DNA from: an uncultured Anaerolineaceae bacterium
Lineage (GTDB): Bacteria; Chloroflexota; Anaerolineae; Anaerolineales; Anaerolineaceae
Reading direction: 5' to 3'
DNA: 9,062 bases
Assembly (NCBI GenBank): GCA_937890875.1
Contig: CALAEB010000356.1
Span: forward strand, 1-9,062
In this document: positions 1 through 6,000 of the stretch, piece by piece
Numbering within the stretch: the first letter of the stretch is position 1
Layout of the letters: each line of letters starts with the position of its first letter
Notes under the pieces: model-generated
What the model was told of the DNA's origin: nothing
Databases searched by the model: none
The model's input: the letters and a program-made list of their open reading frames with translations, nothing else
Position numbers and translations under genes: made by a program

Positions 1-6
1 AGGAGA
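1..6 (+). promoter_or_regulatory. Ribosome binding site of the MarR gene
   Basis: AGGAGA lies at the very left edge of the window, four to five bases before the ATG at 10. It supports that start. Any promoter or operator for the gene lies outside the window. Confidence 0.7.
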
Positions 7-9
7 CCG

Positions 10-501
10 ATGGCAAAGTCATCCCGTGAGCTTACAAAAATCAGCCGGACCGTGAAACGTTATGCCACGCGCGTGATCCGCACCTATGGCATCGGCTATT
101 CGGAATATGAATGCCTGCATTTCATCCGGCACCATCCGGCGACCAGTCAGGAAGACCTGCGGGACTGGATGATGGTCGACAAAGCCGCCGTCTCACGGAT
201 GGTGATCAACCTGGAAAAAAAAGGCTATATCGTTCGCAGAATCAATGAAAATGACAGGCGGACGAAGAGTCTTTTTGTCACTGAAAAGGATGCGGATATC
301 CATACTTCCGCCGCTTTGGCCGAAGTCCATTTTTATGACTGGCTGATGACGGATATCGACAGCGGAGAGCTGGAGATTTTCCGGAAGGTGCTTCATACAA
401 TTTACCTGAGGTCCAAAGAGGCGGGCAAAAGCGGCTTCCGTTCTGTTCCTCTGCCGGATATGGCGGAACCGTCCGATCCGGAAAATGTGCTGCCGGAATG
501 A
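10..501 (+). CDS. MarR-family winged-helix transcriptional regulator
   Basis: A 163-residue cytoplasmic DNA-binding protein, close to the usual MarR length of 140-160. The central part has the typical order: helix-turn-helix with recognition helix around residues 56-70 (VDKAAVSRMVINLEKKGY) and the beta wing around 71-90 with the conserved DRR at 82-84. The flanking helices (about 5-40 and 95-135) would form the dimer interface. The C-terminal 25 residues are rich in proline and acidic residues and look disordered. MarR dimers usually repress a neighbouring transporter or enzyme gene and release DNA when a phenolic ligand or an oxidant binds. Here the next gene downstream on the same strand, 129 bases away, is an MFS transporter, so control of that gene and of itself is the natural inference. 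The ligand cannot be told from sequence. The family call is firm; the target is inference. Confidence 0.93.
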   Translation: MAKSSRELTKISRTVKRYATRVIRTYGIGYSEYECLHFIRHHPATSQEDLRDWMMVDKAAVSRMVINLEKKGYIVRRINENDRRTKSLFVTEKDADIHTSAALAEVHFYDWLMTDIDSGELEIFRKVLHTIYLRSKEAGKSGFRSVPLPDMAEPSDPENVLPE

Positions 502-515
502 AAATCTGCCGGCAG
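490..515 (+). terminator. GC-rich hairpin overlapping the MarR stop
   Basis: CTGCCGG at 490-496 and CCGGCAG at 509-515 are perfect 7-bp arms with a 12-base loop that holds the stop codon. Only a short, mixed T-rich stretch follows, so this is a weak terminator at best. It could instead stabilise the end of the mRNA or partly insulate the MFS gene. Confidence 0.3.
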
Positions 516-569
516 TTTGAATTATCCAAAAGTCTGGTTGTTTGTTTTTTCGCTTCGCACAAAAAATAA

Positions 570-600
570 ACTTATCTTCTTTATTCGAAAGAAATAACCA
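570..600 (+). promoter_or_regulatory. AT-rich imperfect inverted repeat before the MFS gene (possible MarR operator)
   Basis: TTATCTTCTTT around 572-582 faces AAAGAAATAA around 588-597, giving a near-palindrome with one bulge in the 129-base gap between the MarR and MFS genes. MarR operators are commonly AT-rich palindromes of about 16-20 bases in this position. No clear sigma-A promoter pair was found in the gap. The assignment rests on position and symmetry only. Confidence 0.25.
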
Positions 601-630
601 TATTTGAATTCTTGAAAGGACACCCTGTTT

Positions 631-1890
631 ATGAATGCTTCAATGAACGGAAAGAAAGCGGACGGCAAAGCCAGGAGCGTTCTCTTTGTTGTCGTCATGT
701 TCGGAATGATCAGTTGTTTCGGCGATGTCATGTATGAAGGCGCCCGCAGCGCGAACGGCCAATACCTGAATTTGATCGGGATCAACGCGGCAAAAGTGGG
801 GCTGATCTATGGAATCGGGGAATTCCTCGGATATGCGCTGCGGATTGTTTCGGGACGGATATCCGACGCGACCGGGAAACACTGGATCTTCATCTTTATC
901 GGCTATGGTTTTTTGCTGGTTGTCCCGCTGATGGGGCTGACGACATCCTGGAGTGTCCTTTGCGCGTTGATTCTGCTGGAACGCGTTGGAAAAGCGCTCA
1001 GGAATCCGCCCAAGGATACGATTCTGTCCCAGGTCGCTGAGAACCATGTCGGAACCGGATTCGTTTTTGGCCTTCAGGAAGCGCTGGATCAGCTGGGAGC
1101 CTTCGCCGGTCCGCTTGTGTTTACACTGGTTTTCTATTTTTCCGGCAATCATGACATCGGGGCTTATCAGACCGGATATCGCGTGCTGATTTTTGCTTAT
1201 GCGCTTGTGATGCTTTCGGTTTATTTCGCTTATAAAAAGGTCTCCAGGTATAACCTGGTCCGCGAAGGGGAGTCCATTTCCAGAGGCAGTGACCGGCTGA
1301 CGAAAACTTTCTGGATTTATTGTCTCTTCGCATTCCTCTCGTCGTTTGGTTTTGTGGCCTTCAGCATTATCGGCTTTCATCTCAAGGACAAGGAAATTCT
1401 GGCGGATGGGGATATTACCTTGTTTTATGCGGTTGCGATGATCGTGGATGCTCTTTTTGCGCTGGTCATCGGCCGGATTTATGACTTGATCAAGAAAAAA
1501 CACCGGAATAAGAAGGCAGGGCTTTTATCCCTGGCTTTTATCCCCTTTGCGACCGTGAGCCTGCCGTTCCTGGCGCTGAGCGACAACGTTGGCATGGTGA
1601 TCGCCGGCATGGTGATATTCGGGATCATTATGGGCGCTCACGAGACAATCATGCGTTCCGCGATTGCGGATATCACTTCGTTTAAAAAACGGGGCACAGC
1701 TTACGGAATTTTTAATAGTATTTACGGGCTGGCTTTTTTTGCCGGCAGCAGCCTTATGGGCTGGATGTATGATTCGTTGCCGGTTTCCAGCATCTGCATC
1801 CTGGTAGCGGCGGTTGAATTGGCTGCACTGGCTGTATTTTTCATCATGAAGCGGAATGTGGCACTGGGGGATGCGGATCTCTTGGCATAA
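631..1890 (+). CDS. Major facilitator superfamily (MFS) transporter, substrate unknown
   Basis: A 419-residue integral membrane protein with about twelve hydrophobic helices, the normal MFS size. The MFS loop 2-3 signature appears as GRISDATGKH at residues 75-84, with a degenerate second copy (GRIYDLIKKK) at 281-290 at the start of the second half. A conserved-looking ERVGKALRNPPKD (117-129) and a GLQEALDQLGAFAGP stretch (147-161) place it among MFS proteins usually annotated only as efflux or general MFS permeases. The start is supported by AAAGGA at 615-620, ten bases before the ATG. A second in-frame ATG four codons later is possible. It follows the MarR gene on the same strand and is probably its target. 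Drug, organic-acid or metabolite export by proton antiport is the family-based inference; no substrate can be named. A large hairpin lies 50 bases after the stop. Confidence 0.9.
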   Translation: MNASMNGKKADGKARSVLFVVVMFGMISCFGDVMYEGARSANGQYLNLIGINAAKVGLIYGIGEFLGYALRIVSGRISDATGKHWIFIFIGYGFLLVVPLMGLTTSWSVLCALILLERVGKALRNPPKDTILSQVAENHVGTGFVFGLQEALDQLGAFAGPLVFTLVFYFSGNHDIGAYQTGYRVLIFAYALVMLSVYFAYKKVSRYNLVREGESISRGSDRLTKTFWIYCLFAFLSSFGFVAFSIIGFHLKDKEILADGDITLFYAVAMIVDALFALVIGRIYDLIKKKHRNKKAGLLSLAFIPFATVSLPFLALSDNVGMVIAGMVIFGIIMGAHETIMRSAIADITSFKKRGTAYGIFNSIYGLAFFAGSSLMGWMYDSLPVSSICILVAAVELAALAVFFIMKRNVALGDADLLA

Positions 1891-1939
1891 ATCCGGAAAT
1901 GTGAATGAATTGTTAAAATTCAAGTTTTGAAAAGCGTTC

Positions 1940-1989
1940 TTTCCGTTTTTTTTGCTTTAGCACAAAATGCCAAAGCAAAAAAACGGAAA
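1940..1989 (+). terminator. Long hairpin after the MFS gene, probable transcription end
   Basis: Arm 1 (1940-1962, beginning TTTCCG, then eight T, then GCTTTAGCA) pairs with arm 2 (1968-1989, TGCCAAAGC, seven A, CGGAAA). The stem has about 21 pairs, one bulged T and one A/C mismatch, around a five-base loop. The T-run is inside the 5' arm and no T-tract follows the 3' arm, so it is not a canonical L-shaped terminator. Its place behind the MFS stop and before a new promoter makes 3'-end formation or protection the best guess. Confidence 0.5.
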
Positions 1990-2036
1990 CTTTGGCAGAT
2001 TGGGAGGGATGTTTTGTTCCCGGGATCCCTGATTAA

Positions 2037-2093
2037 CTGTTGACAAAACCTATTTTCCCCTGTTTTGCAATATAATTAATACAAAGTCAACAG
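2037..2093 (+). promoter_or_regulatory. Promoter region of the ene-reductase gene with paired inverted half-sites
   Basis: A perfect TATAAT -10 element is at 2071-2076. The expected -35 position is poor; a TTGACA at 2040-2045 lies 25 bases upstream, too far for normal spacing. That TTGACA is part of CTGTTGAC (2037-2044), which is exactly mirrored by GTCAACAG at 2086-2093. The two 8-bp half-sites therefore bracket the -10 and the predicted transcription start near 2083. This fits a two-site operator or an activator-dependent promoter. The -10 is seen directly; the operator role is inferred. Confidence 0.45.
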
Positions 2094-2102
2094 ATCGCCC
2101 AT

Positions 2103-2165
2103 AAAGCTGCGTTCACAGCTTTTTGAAATGATTTTTGCGGATTTTTCCGGATACCATCCGGTTTT
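2103..2165 (+). promoter_or_regulatory. Ene-reductase mRNA leader with two terminator-like hairpins
   Basis: If transcription starts near 2083, the leader is about 128 bases long. Hairpin 1 is AAAGCTG (2103-2109) against CAGCTTT (2116-2122), six-base loop, followed by two more T. Hairpin 2 is CCGGAT (2147-2152) against ATCCGG (2156-2161), three-base loop, followed by TTTT. Both resemble short intrinsic terminators placed before the coding region, so attenuation is possible. No known riboswitch class was recognised. Confidence 0.35.
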
Positions 2166-2210
2166 GCGCTATCGATTGTTTTTCTGAAATAAAATTTGAA
2201 TGGATTTTTC

Positions 2211-3203
2211 ATGGATATACTTCAGTCACCACTAAATACTCTGAAGTTGAAACTTCATAACCGCCTTGTCATGCCACCGATGCTAACGGCAAAAGCTTCT
2301 GAGGAAGGTTTTGTAACCGACGCGATTATCCAGTATTATGACAAAAAGTCGGAAGGTGGCTGTATCGGGCTGGTTATTACCGAGCATTGTTATATCATGC
2401 CGCAAGGAAAAACGAACCCGTTCCAATTGTCTGTTGCGGACGACTGCATGGTTAACGGATGGAAACAATTGGCGGATGTGATCCATAAAAATGGCTCGAA
2501 AGCCGCGATGGAGATCAGTCACGCCGGCAGCGCCGCTGAGAATGAAGGGCTGGGACTTGTCGGTCCTTCCGCGCTTCCGCATCCGCAAAAACGAAAAGTG
2601 CCGAAAGCACTTACCCAGGCACAGATTGATGAAATCGTTGAGGCGTTCCGGTTGGCTGCCGGGCGCGTAAAGGCCGCCGGTTTTGACGCTGTTGAGATTC
2701 ATTCCGCTCACGGCTATTTATTGAACCAATTTTATTCGCCGCTGACGAACCAGCGGACGGACCAATATGGCGGCAGCCTTGAAAACCGGATCCGGATCCA
2801 TATGGATATCATCCGCGAAATCCGGAGGACTGTCGGAGAGGACTATCCGCTCCTGCTGCGTCTGGGCGGCTGCGATTATATGAAAGGCGGCAGCACGCTT
2901 TCGGATGGTGTGCAGGCGGCGGTGGCGTTTGAAAAAGTGGGCGTGGATATTCTGGATATCTCGGGCGGGCATTGCGGGTTTAATAACCCGCTTTCAAATG
3001 AACCGGGCTATTTTTCGGATATGACGCTGGCGGTGAAACCGCATGTCGCGGTCCCGGTGATTCTGACCGGCGGAATTACCACGCCGGAACAGGCGGAGGC
3101 CCTGCTGGAGAAGGGGGCGGCGGATCTGATCGGTGTCGGCCGGGGGCTTCTGCGCGATAACGGATGGGCCTGCCGAGCGGTCAAGGCGGAGGGATACGTC
3201 TGA
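2211..3203 (+). CDS. NADH:flavin oxidoreductase / Old Yellow Enzyme family (YqjM-like ene-reductase)
   Basis: A 330-residue cytoplasmic FMN-dependent TIM-barrel enzyme. The family marks are clear: EISHAGSAA at residues 101-109, the substrate-binding pair HSAH at 164-167 followed by GYLLNQF, the signature NQRTDQYGGSLENRIR at 180-195, and the FMN phosphate-binding ends GGIT (287-290) and GVGRGLL (308-314). HxxH rather than HxxN groups it with YqjM and the FMN domain of 2,4-dienoyl-CoA reductase. The C-terminal FeS/FAD part of the dienoyl-CoA reductases is absent, so this is the short form. Such enzymes reduce activated C=C bonds of unsaturated carbonyls, or nitro compounds, with NAD(P)H. The ATG at 2211 gives the usual N-terminus; a TTG at 2196 would add five residues without better support. 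The Shine-Dalgarno is weak (GGA at 2202-2204). It appears to be transcribed from its own promoter. Physiological substrate unknown. Confidence 0.93.
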   Translation: MDILQSPLNTLKLKLHNRLVMPPMLTAKASEEGFVTDAIIQYYDKKSEGGCIGLVITEHCYIMPQGKTNPFQLSVADDCMVNGWKQLADVIHKNGSKAAMEISHAGSAAENEGLGLVGPSALPHPQKRKVPKALTQAQIDEIVEAFRLAAGRVKAAGFDAVEIHSAHGYLLNQFYSPLTNQRTDQYGGSLENRIRIHMDIIREIRRTVGEDYPLLLRLGGCDYMKGGSTLSDGVQAAVAFEKVGVDILDISGGHCGFNNPLSNEPGYFSDMTLAVKPHVAVPVILTGGITTPEQAEALLEKGAADLIGVGRGLLRDNGWACRAVKAEGYV

Positions 3204-3212
3204 CGGCCCCGG

Positions 3213-3443
3213 ATGCCTGCGCTTGAAGTGAAGTCGCGTTGTATGCAGTTTTTGCCTGGACTCCGGTCGTGGCGGTTGTCCTGTCGCTCTTTTTTTTCTG
3301 CTGAACCGGGTTTTGAAAAAGAAAGGGAAAAGTTTTCTCCCTGGTCTGTTTTCAGCGCAGTATTTGTCGGTGTTTTTTTTCTCCATTTTGCCCTGTTGGT
3401 TATTGCCGGGATGATTGGCTTCGGACCGGGACGGTTCGATTAA
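3213..3443 (+). pseudogene. Frameshifted small two-helix membrane protein (or uncorrected sequence errors)
   Basis: An open frame of 76 codons begins 9 bases after the ene-reductase stop, but only its last third looks like protein: a membrane helix (VFVGVFFLHFALLVIAGMIG) ending GFGPGRFD. A second helix (VALYAVFAWTPVVAVVLSLF) is read in another frame at 3233-3298 and hits TGA at 3302. A basic linker (LLNRVLKKKGKSFLPG) occupies the third frame at 3298-3345. Restoring one base in the T8 run at 3290-3297, one near the T-run at 3349-3352, and one near 3231 would give one coherent protein of about 77 residues: helix, basic loop, helix. No ribosome site was found before the ATG at 3213. Either a decayed gene, programmed slippage or homopolymer miscalls would explain it. 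No family recognised. Confidence 0.42.
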
Positions 3444-3505
3444 AAAACCGGGAATTCGAGCGCATCACCGAAGTTCTTTTTCATATTTCAAACTGTTGGA
3501 ATCAT

Positions 3506-3529
3506 GCGGAAAATTGGTGCGCTTTCCGC
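3506..3529 (+). terminator. Hairpin with T-rich tail before the DMT transporter
   Basis: GCGGAAA (3506-3512) pairs perfectly with TTTCCGC (3523-3529) around a ten-base loop and is followed by GATTTTGTTT. It lies 32 bases before the transporter ATG, so it could end transcription from the ene-reductase side or act in the transporter leader. The T-tract is interrupted, hence moderate confidence. Confidence 0.4.
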
Positions 3530-3560
3530 GATTTTGTTTACTGTCAGAAGGCTGATTTTG

Positions 3561-4613
3561 ATGAAAAAAGATAAAACGGCCGTACTTTATGCGATTTTAG
3601 CGGCGGTATGTTACGGGGTAAGTTCGCCGTTGTCCAAGCAGCTGCTGGAGAATCTTTCTCCGGTGTTCATGGCTGCCCTGCTGTATCTGGGCGCCGGATT
3701 GGGTATGTTGCTGATCCATTTTTTGCCCGGTATGAAAACAGAGCAGCGAAAGGAAGCGCTGATCACCGGAAAAGACCTGCCTTATGTTGCGGGAATGGTG
3801 GTTTTGGATATTGCTGCGCCGATTTTGCTGATGATCGGGCTGACCCTCTCGAATCCGGCTGCGGTATCCCTGATCAATAACTTTGAAATTGTGGCGACAA
3901 CGATCATCGCGCTGGTTATCTTTAGAGAAGCGGTCGGGAAACGCCTGTGGATTGCGGTTTTTTTTATTACCGTTTCCAGTATTCTGTTGTCTGTCGAAAA
4001 TCTGCGCGAACTCTCCTTTTCGGTCGGGGCAGTTTTCGCCCTGCTGGCCTGCGTTTGCTGGGGGTTTGAGAACAACTGTACCCGGATGCTTTCTCTGAAG
4101 GATCCGCTGCAAATTGTGATTATCAAAGGAATCGGCTCAGGGCTCGGTTCGCTGCTGATTGCTGTTTTCACAAAATCGGTCTCCTGGGATCCGCTGCCGA
4201 TTCTTGGCGCGCTTCTCTTGGGCTTTTTTGCTTACGGATTAAGTATTTATTTGTATATCTTGGCGCAGCGGGATTTGGGCGCGGTCAGAACCAGCGCCTA
4301 TTATGCTGCCGCGCCTTTTGTGGGCGTGGGTTTATCTTTTGTCTTGTTCTATCAGCCGGTCGGCTGGTCTTTTTGGATCGCCCTGGCGATGATGCTGCTG
4401 GGCACCTATTTCGCTGCGTTTGAAAATCACGGGCATCGGCATGTCCACCGGATGATGGTCCATGAGCACCGGCATAACCATTCCGACGGACATCACAACC
4501 ATGTTCATGATTTCCCGGTCTTCGGGGAACATAGCCATCCGCACGTGCATGAGGAACTGGTTCATACCCATCAGCATACGCCGGACCTGCACCACGTCCA
4601 CCCGCATTCTTGA
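3561..4613 (+). CDS. DMT-superfamily (EamA) transporter with a histidine-rich C-terminal tail
   Basis: A 350-residue membrane protein with ten predicted helices in two EamA repeats (roughly residues 5-135 and 150-285), the normal DMT layout. Residues 288-350 form a polar tail with 23 histidines in 63 residues, arranged as HxH pairs and spaced blocks such as HEHRHNH, DGHHNHVHD, EHSHPHVHEE and HTHQHTPDLHHVH. A tail of this kind would bind Zn, Ni or Co in the cytoplasm or at the membrane face, so metal transport or metal sensing is a reasonable inference, although most EamA proteins move organic metabolites. I recall similar tails on some EamA proteins but could not check. The start at 3561 is chosen because AGAAGG (3546-3551) sits nine bases upstream; the longer frame from an ATG at 3504 lacks a good ribosome site and adds a non-family N-terminus. 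Confidence 0.9.
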   Translation: MKKDKTAVLYAILAAVCYGVSSPLSKQLLENLSPVFMAALLYLGAGLGMLLIHFLPGMKTEQRKEALITGKDLPYVAGMVVLDIAAPILLMIGLTLSNPAAVSLINNFEIVATTIIALVIFREAVGKRLWIAVFFITVSSILLSVENLRELSFSVGAVFALLACVCWGFENNCTRMLSLKDPLQIVIIKGIGSGLGSLLIAVFTKSVSWDPLPILGALLLGFFAYGLSIYLYILAQRDLGAVRTSAYYAAAPFVGVGLSFVLFYQPVGWSFWIALAMMLLGTYFAAFENHGHRHVHRMMVHEHRHNHSDGHHNHVHDFPVFGEHSHPHVHEELVHTHQHTPDLHHVHPHS

Positions 4614-4674
4614 TTCGGATCCCATATAAAAATTTTCGGGACAGATTGCGCTAAAATTGGATCGTTCCGGCAGG

Positions 4675-4729
4675 AAATCGGAATCAGGATATCCTTTTTG
4701 ATTTGAAAGGGATATCCTGATTCCGATTT
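4675..4729 (+). terminator. Very long perfect hairpin after the DMT transporter gene
   Basis: The 20 bases at 4675-4694 (AAATCGG...GATATCC) are the exact reverse complement of 4710-4729, and the stem extends inward by five more pairs (two G-T) to a five-base loop. Each arm also contains the palindrome AGGATATCCT. The stem ends in TTT but no longer T-tract follows. It lies 61 bases after the stop and probably marks the transcript end in either direction. A mobile palindromic repeat is the alternative. Confidence 0.55.
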
Positions 4730-4813
4730 GTTGTCATCCGAGCCATTCCGTTTCCGGATTTTTTTATCCGCAGTGAAAAGCCGCAATGCAGGAACAGCAC
4801 CATTTTCATGCTG

Positions 4814-4822
4814 TGCTATACT
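4814..4822 (+). promoter_or_regulatory. Extended -10 promoter for the AraC-GyrI gene
   Basis: TGCTATACT is an extended -10 element (TGn plus TATACT). The -35 position is poor, as is usual for extended -10 promoters. Transcription would begin near 4829, giving a 13-25 base leader. An imperfect hairpin (ACAGCA at 4795-4800 region against TGCTGT at 4809-4814) lies just upstream and could be an operator. Confidence 0.45.
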
Positions 4823-4841
4823 GACCTCACCGTACGGTTGA

Positions 4842-5756
4842 TTGGGGAAATTTTTGGATACGATCGCTATTTTACAGGATAGCCTGGAATATATTGACAG
4901 CCATATTCAGGACAATCTCACCGTTGATACGCTGGCAGCCCGCGCGGGTTTCTCGAAATGGCATTTTTGCCGGGTGTTTCGATGGGGAACCGGATTATCC
5001 GTTATGGGTTATGTGCGCAGCCGCCGTCTTGCTTTTGCCGCTTACGCGCTCAGCACGGAACGAAAGATTCTTGACATCTCATTGGCGTATGGCTTTGAAA
5101 CCCATTCGGGATTCAGTAAAGCCTTTCGCCGGCATTATGGCTGTTCACCGGATGTATATCGTCTTCATGCGCGGTCTGAGTGCCCGTCTTTGCCGGTACT
5201 TTCCCGCATGAAAAAATACTTTACAGGAGGAATTGTAATGGAACCGAAATTTGTAACCCTTCCCGCGGTACAACTTGCAGGATATGTTCTCAAAACAAAA
5301 TCAGAGGGTGGCCAGAACCTGGTTGACATACCGTCATTTTGGGCGGCTTATCTGGCAGATGGCCGGATGGACCGTTTGCACAATGAATCTTTTCTCAAAA
5401 ATCACACGGAATATGGCGCCTGCTTTCCGGGAGATCCGGATACCGGTGTTTTTGATTATGTAATCGGCGTTGAAATCAATCCAGAGGTTTCCGTGCCGGA
5501 CGGTTACCACGTCTGTGAAATTCCTGCCGCGGCTTATGCGGTATTTTCGACGCCGCCCAGCAGCGAAGCGGCAAATTTTTCGGATACGATCCAGAGAACC
5601 TGGCAATATATTTTCAATGAATGGTTCCCGGGTTCAGGATATGAATATGCGCCGGGTTGCGCTGATTTTGAATTGTACGATGAACGATGCATGTCCGAAA
5701 AAGAGAAAATTTGCGATATTTATATCCCAATCGTAAAAAGAGCAGAAGAAATCTGA
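4842..5756 (+). CDS. AraC-family regulator with C-terminal GyrI-like effector-binding domain
   Basis: A 304-residue cytoplasmic regulator. Residues about 12-107 hold the two AraC helix-turn-helix motifs: TVDTLAARAGFSKWHFCRVF (27-46) and ILDISLAYGFETHSGFSKAF (76-95), ending in the family-typical HYGCSP. After a short linker, residues about 134-300 form a GyrI-like (SOUL/TipAS-type) domain, which in relatives binds amphipathic drugs and switches the regulator on. DNA-binding first and ligand domain second is the Rob/BmrR-like arrangement. The start is uncertain: the first possible codon is TTG at 4842; TTG at 4854 has GGGGAAA at 4844-4850 just before it and gives MDTIAILQDSLEYID, also a plausible N-terminus. 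A strong ribosome site and ATG occur inside the gene at the domain junction (entry at 5225). The gene converges on a minus-strand operon of small ligand-binding folds. Confidence 0.93.
   Translation: MGKFLDTIAILQDSLEYIDSHIQDNLTVDTLAARAGFSKWHFCRVFRWGTGLSVMGYVRSRRLAFAAYALSTERKILDISLAYGFETHSGFSKAFRRHYGCSPDVYRLHARSECPSLPVLSRMKKYFTGGIVMEPKFVTLPAVQLAGYVLKTKSEGGQNLVDIPSFWAAYLADGRMDRLHNESFLKNHTEYGACFPGDPDTGVFDYVIGVEINPEVSVPDGYHVCEIPAAAYAVFSTPPSSEAANFSDTIQRTWQYIFNEWFPGSGYEYAPGCADFELYDERCMSEKEKICDIYIPIVKRAEEI
5225..5240 (+). promoter_or_regulatory. Internal ribosome binding site and ATG at the AraC/GyrI domain junction
   Basis: AGGAGG at 5225-5230, a complete Shine-Dalgarno core, is followed after seven bases by an in-frame ATG at 5238-5240 (residue 133). 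It is far stronger than the site at the gene's own start. Translation from here would give a 172-residue free GyrI-like domain ending at 5756. Streptomyces tipA makes such a short ligand-binding form (TipAS) beside the full regulator, so the same could happen here. Expression is not shown; the bases also encode T-G-G-I-V-M. Confidence 0.5.
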
Positions 5757-5789
5757 AATTACGCCGGTAAACGCAGAAATCCGAAAAAA

Positions 5790-5830
5790 GGTGGGGGTGA
5801 CAGGTTCAATGGACTTTTGGCACCCCAACC
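5790..5830 (+). repeat. G-rich/C-rich hairpin in the convergent intergenic region
   Basis: GGTGGGGGTG (5790-5799) pairs with CACCCCAACC (5821-5830) with one mismatch, around a 21-base loop that contains a partly self-complementary core (TTCAATGGA). No T-tract follows. Its compact, GC-clamped form resembles REP-type extragenic palindromes, but only one copy is present in the window, so the repeat label is tentative. Confidence 0.3.
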
Positions 5831-5852
5831 GAAGACAGAAACCATACTTTTC

Positions 5853-5903
5853 CGTTCTCTTGTTCTTCCGCTTTGCGGAAGAACAAGAGAACGATTCGTT
5901 TTT
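5853..5903 (+). terminator. Intrinsic terminator of the AraC-GyrI gene
   Basis: A perfect 19-bp stem (5853-5871 against 5875-5893, beginning CGTTCTCTTG) with a TTT loop is followed within five bases by TTTTTCTTTATTT. This is the clearest rho-independent terminator in the window, for plus-strand transcription about 100 bases after the stop. The minus-strand side lacks a T-tract. Confidence 0.85.
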
Positions 5904-5981
5904 CTTTATTTAGGCCTAAAAGTGGACGTTTGGCGGCGTTTTTGATCGGACAGGTTCTGATCGCAGTCTGTTCCAATCGGA

Positions 5982-6000
5982 GCAGGCTGCATCAGCCTGC
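5982..6000 (-). terminator. Short hairpin over the end of the SRPBCC gene
   Basis: GCAGGCTG (5982-5989) and CAGCCTGC (5993-6000) form a perfect 8-bp stem with a CAT loop, covering the stop codon of the minus-strand SRPBCC gene. No T-tract follows on the minus strand, so it may stabilise the 3' end or act with other factors rather than as a simple terminator. Confidence 0.35.

Noticed and set aside
640..1503. 287-codon open frame on the minus strand
   Set aside because: It lies wholly antisense to the MFS gene, whose protein has clear family motifs. The antisense product is polar, low in structure and unlike any family.
2083..2210. FMN riboswitch for the flavin enzyme
   Set aside because: None of the conserved FMN (RFN) element segments was seen; the leader has only two simple hairpins.
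3504..3560. Longer N-terminus for the DMT transporter
   Set aside because: The added 19 residues have no ribosome site and overlap a hairpin, while the ATG at 3561 has AGAAGG at good spacing and begins just before the first helix.
3597..4171. Long minus-strand frames under the DMT gene
   Set aside because: They are shadows of the transporter gene; no ribosome site and no domain-like sequence.
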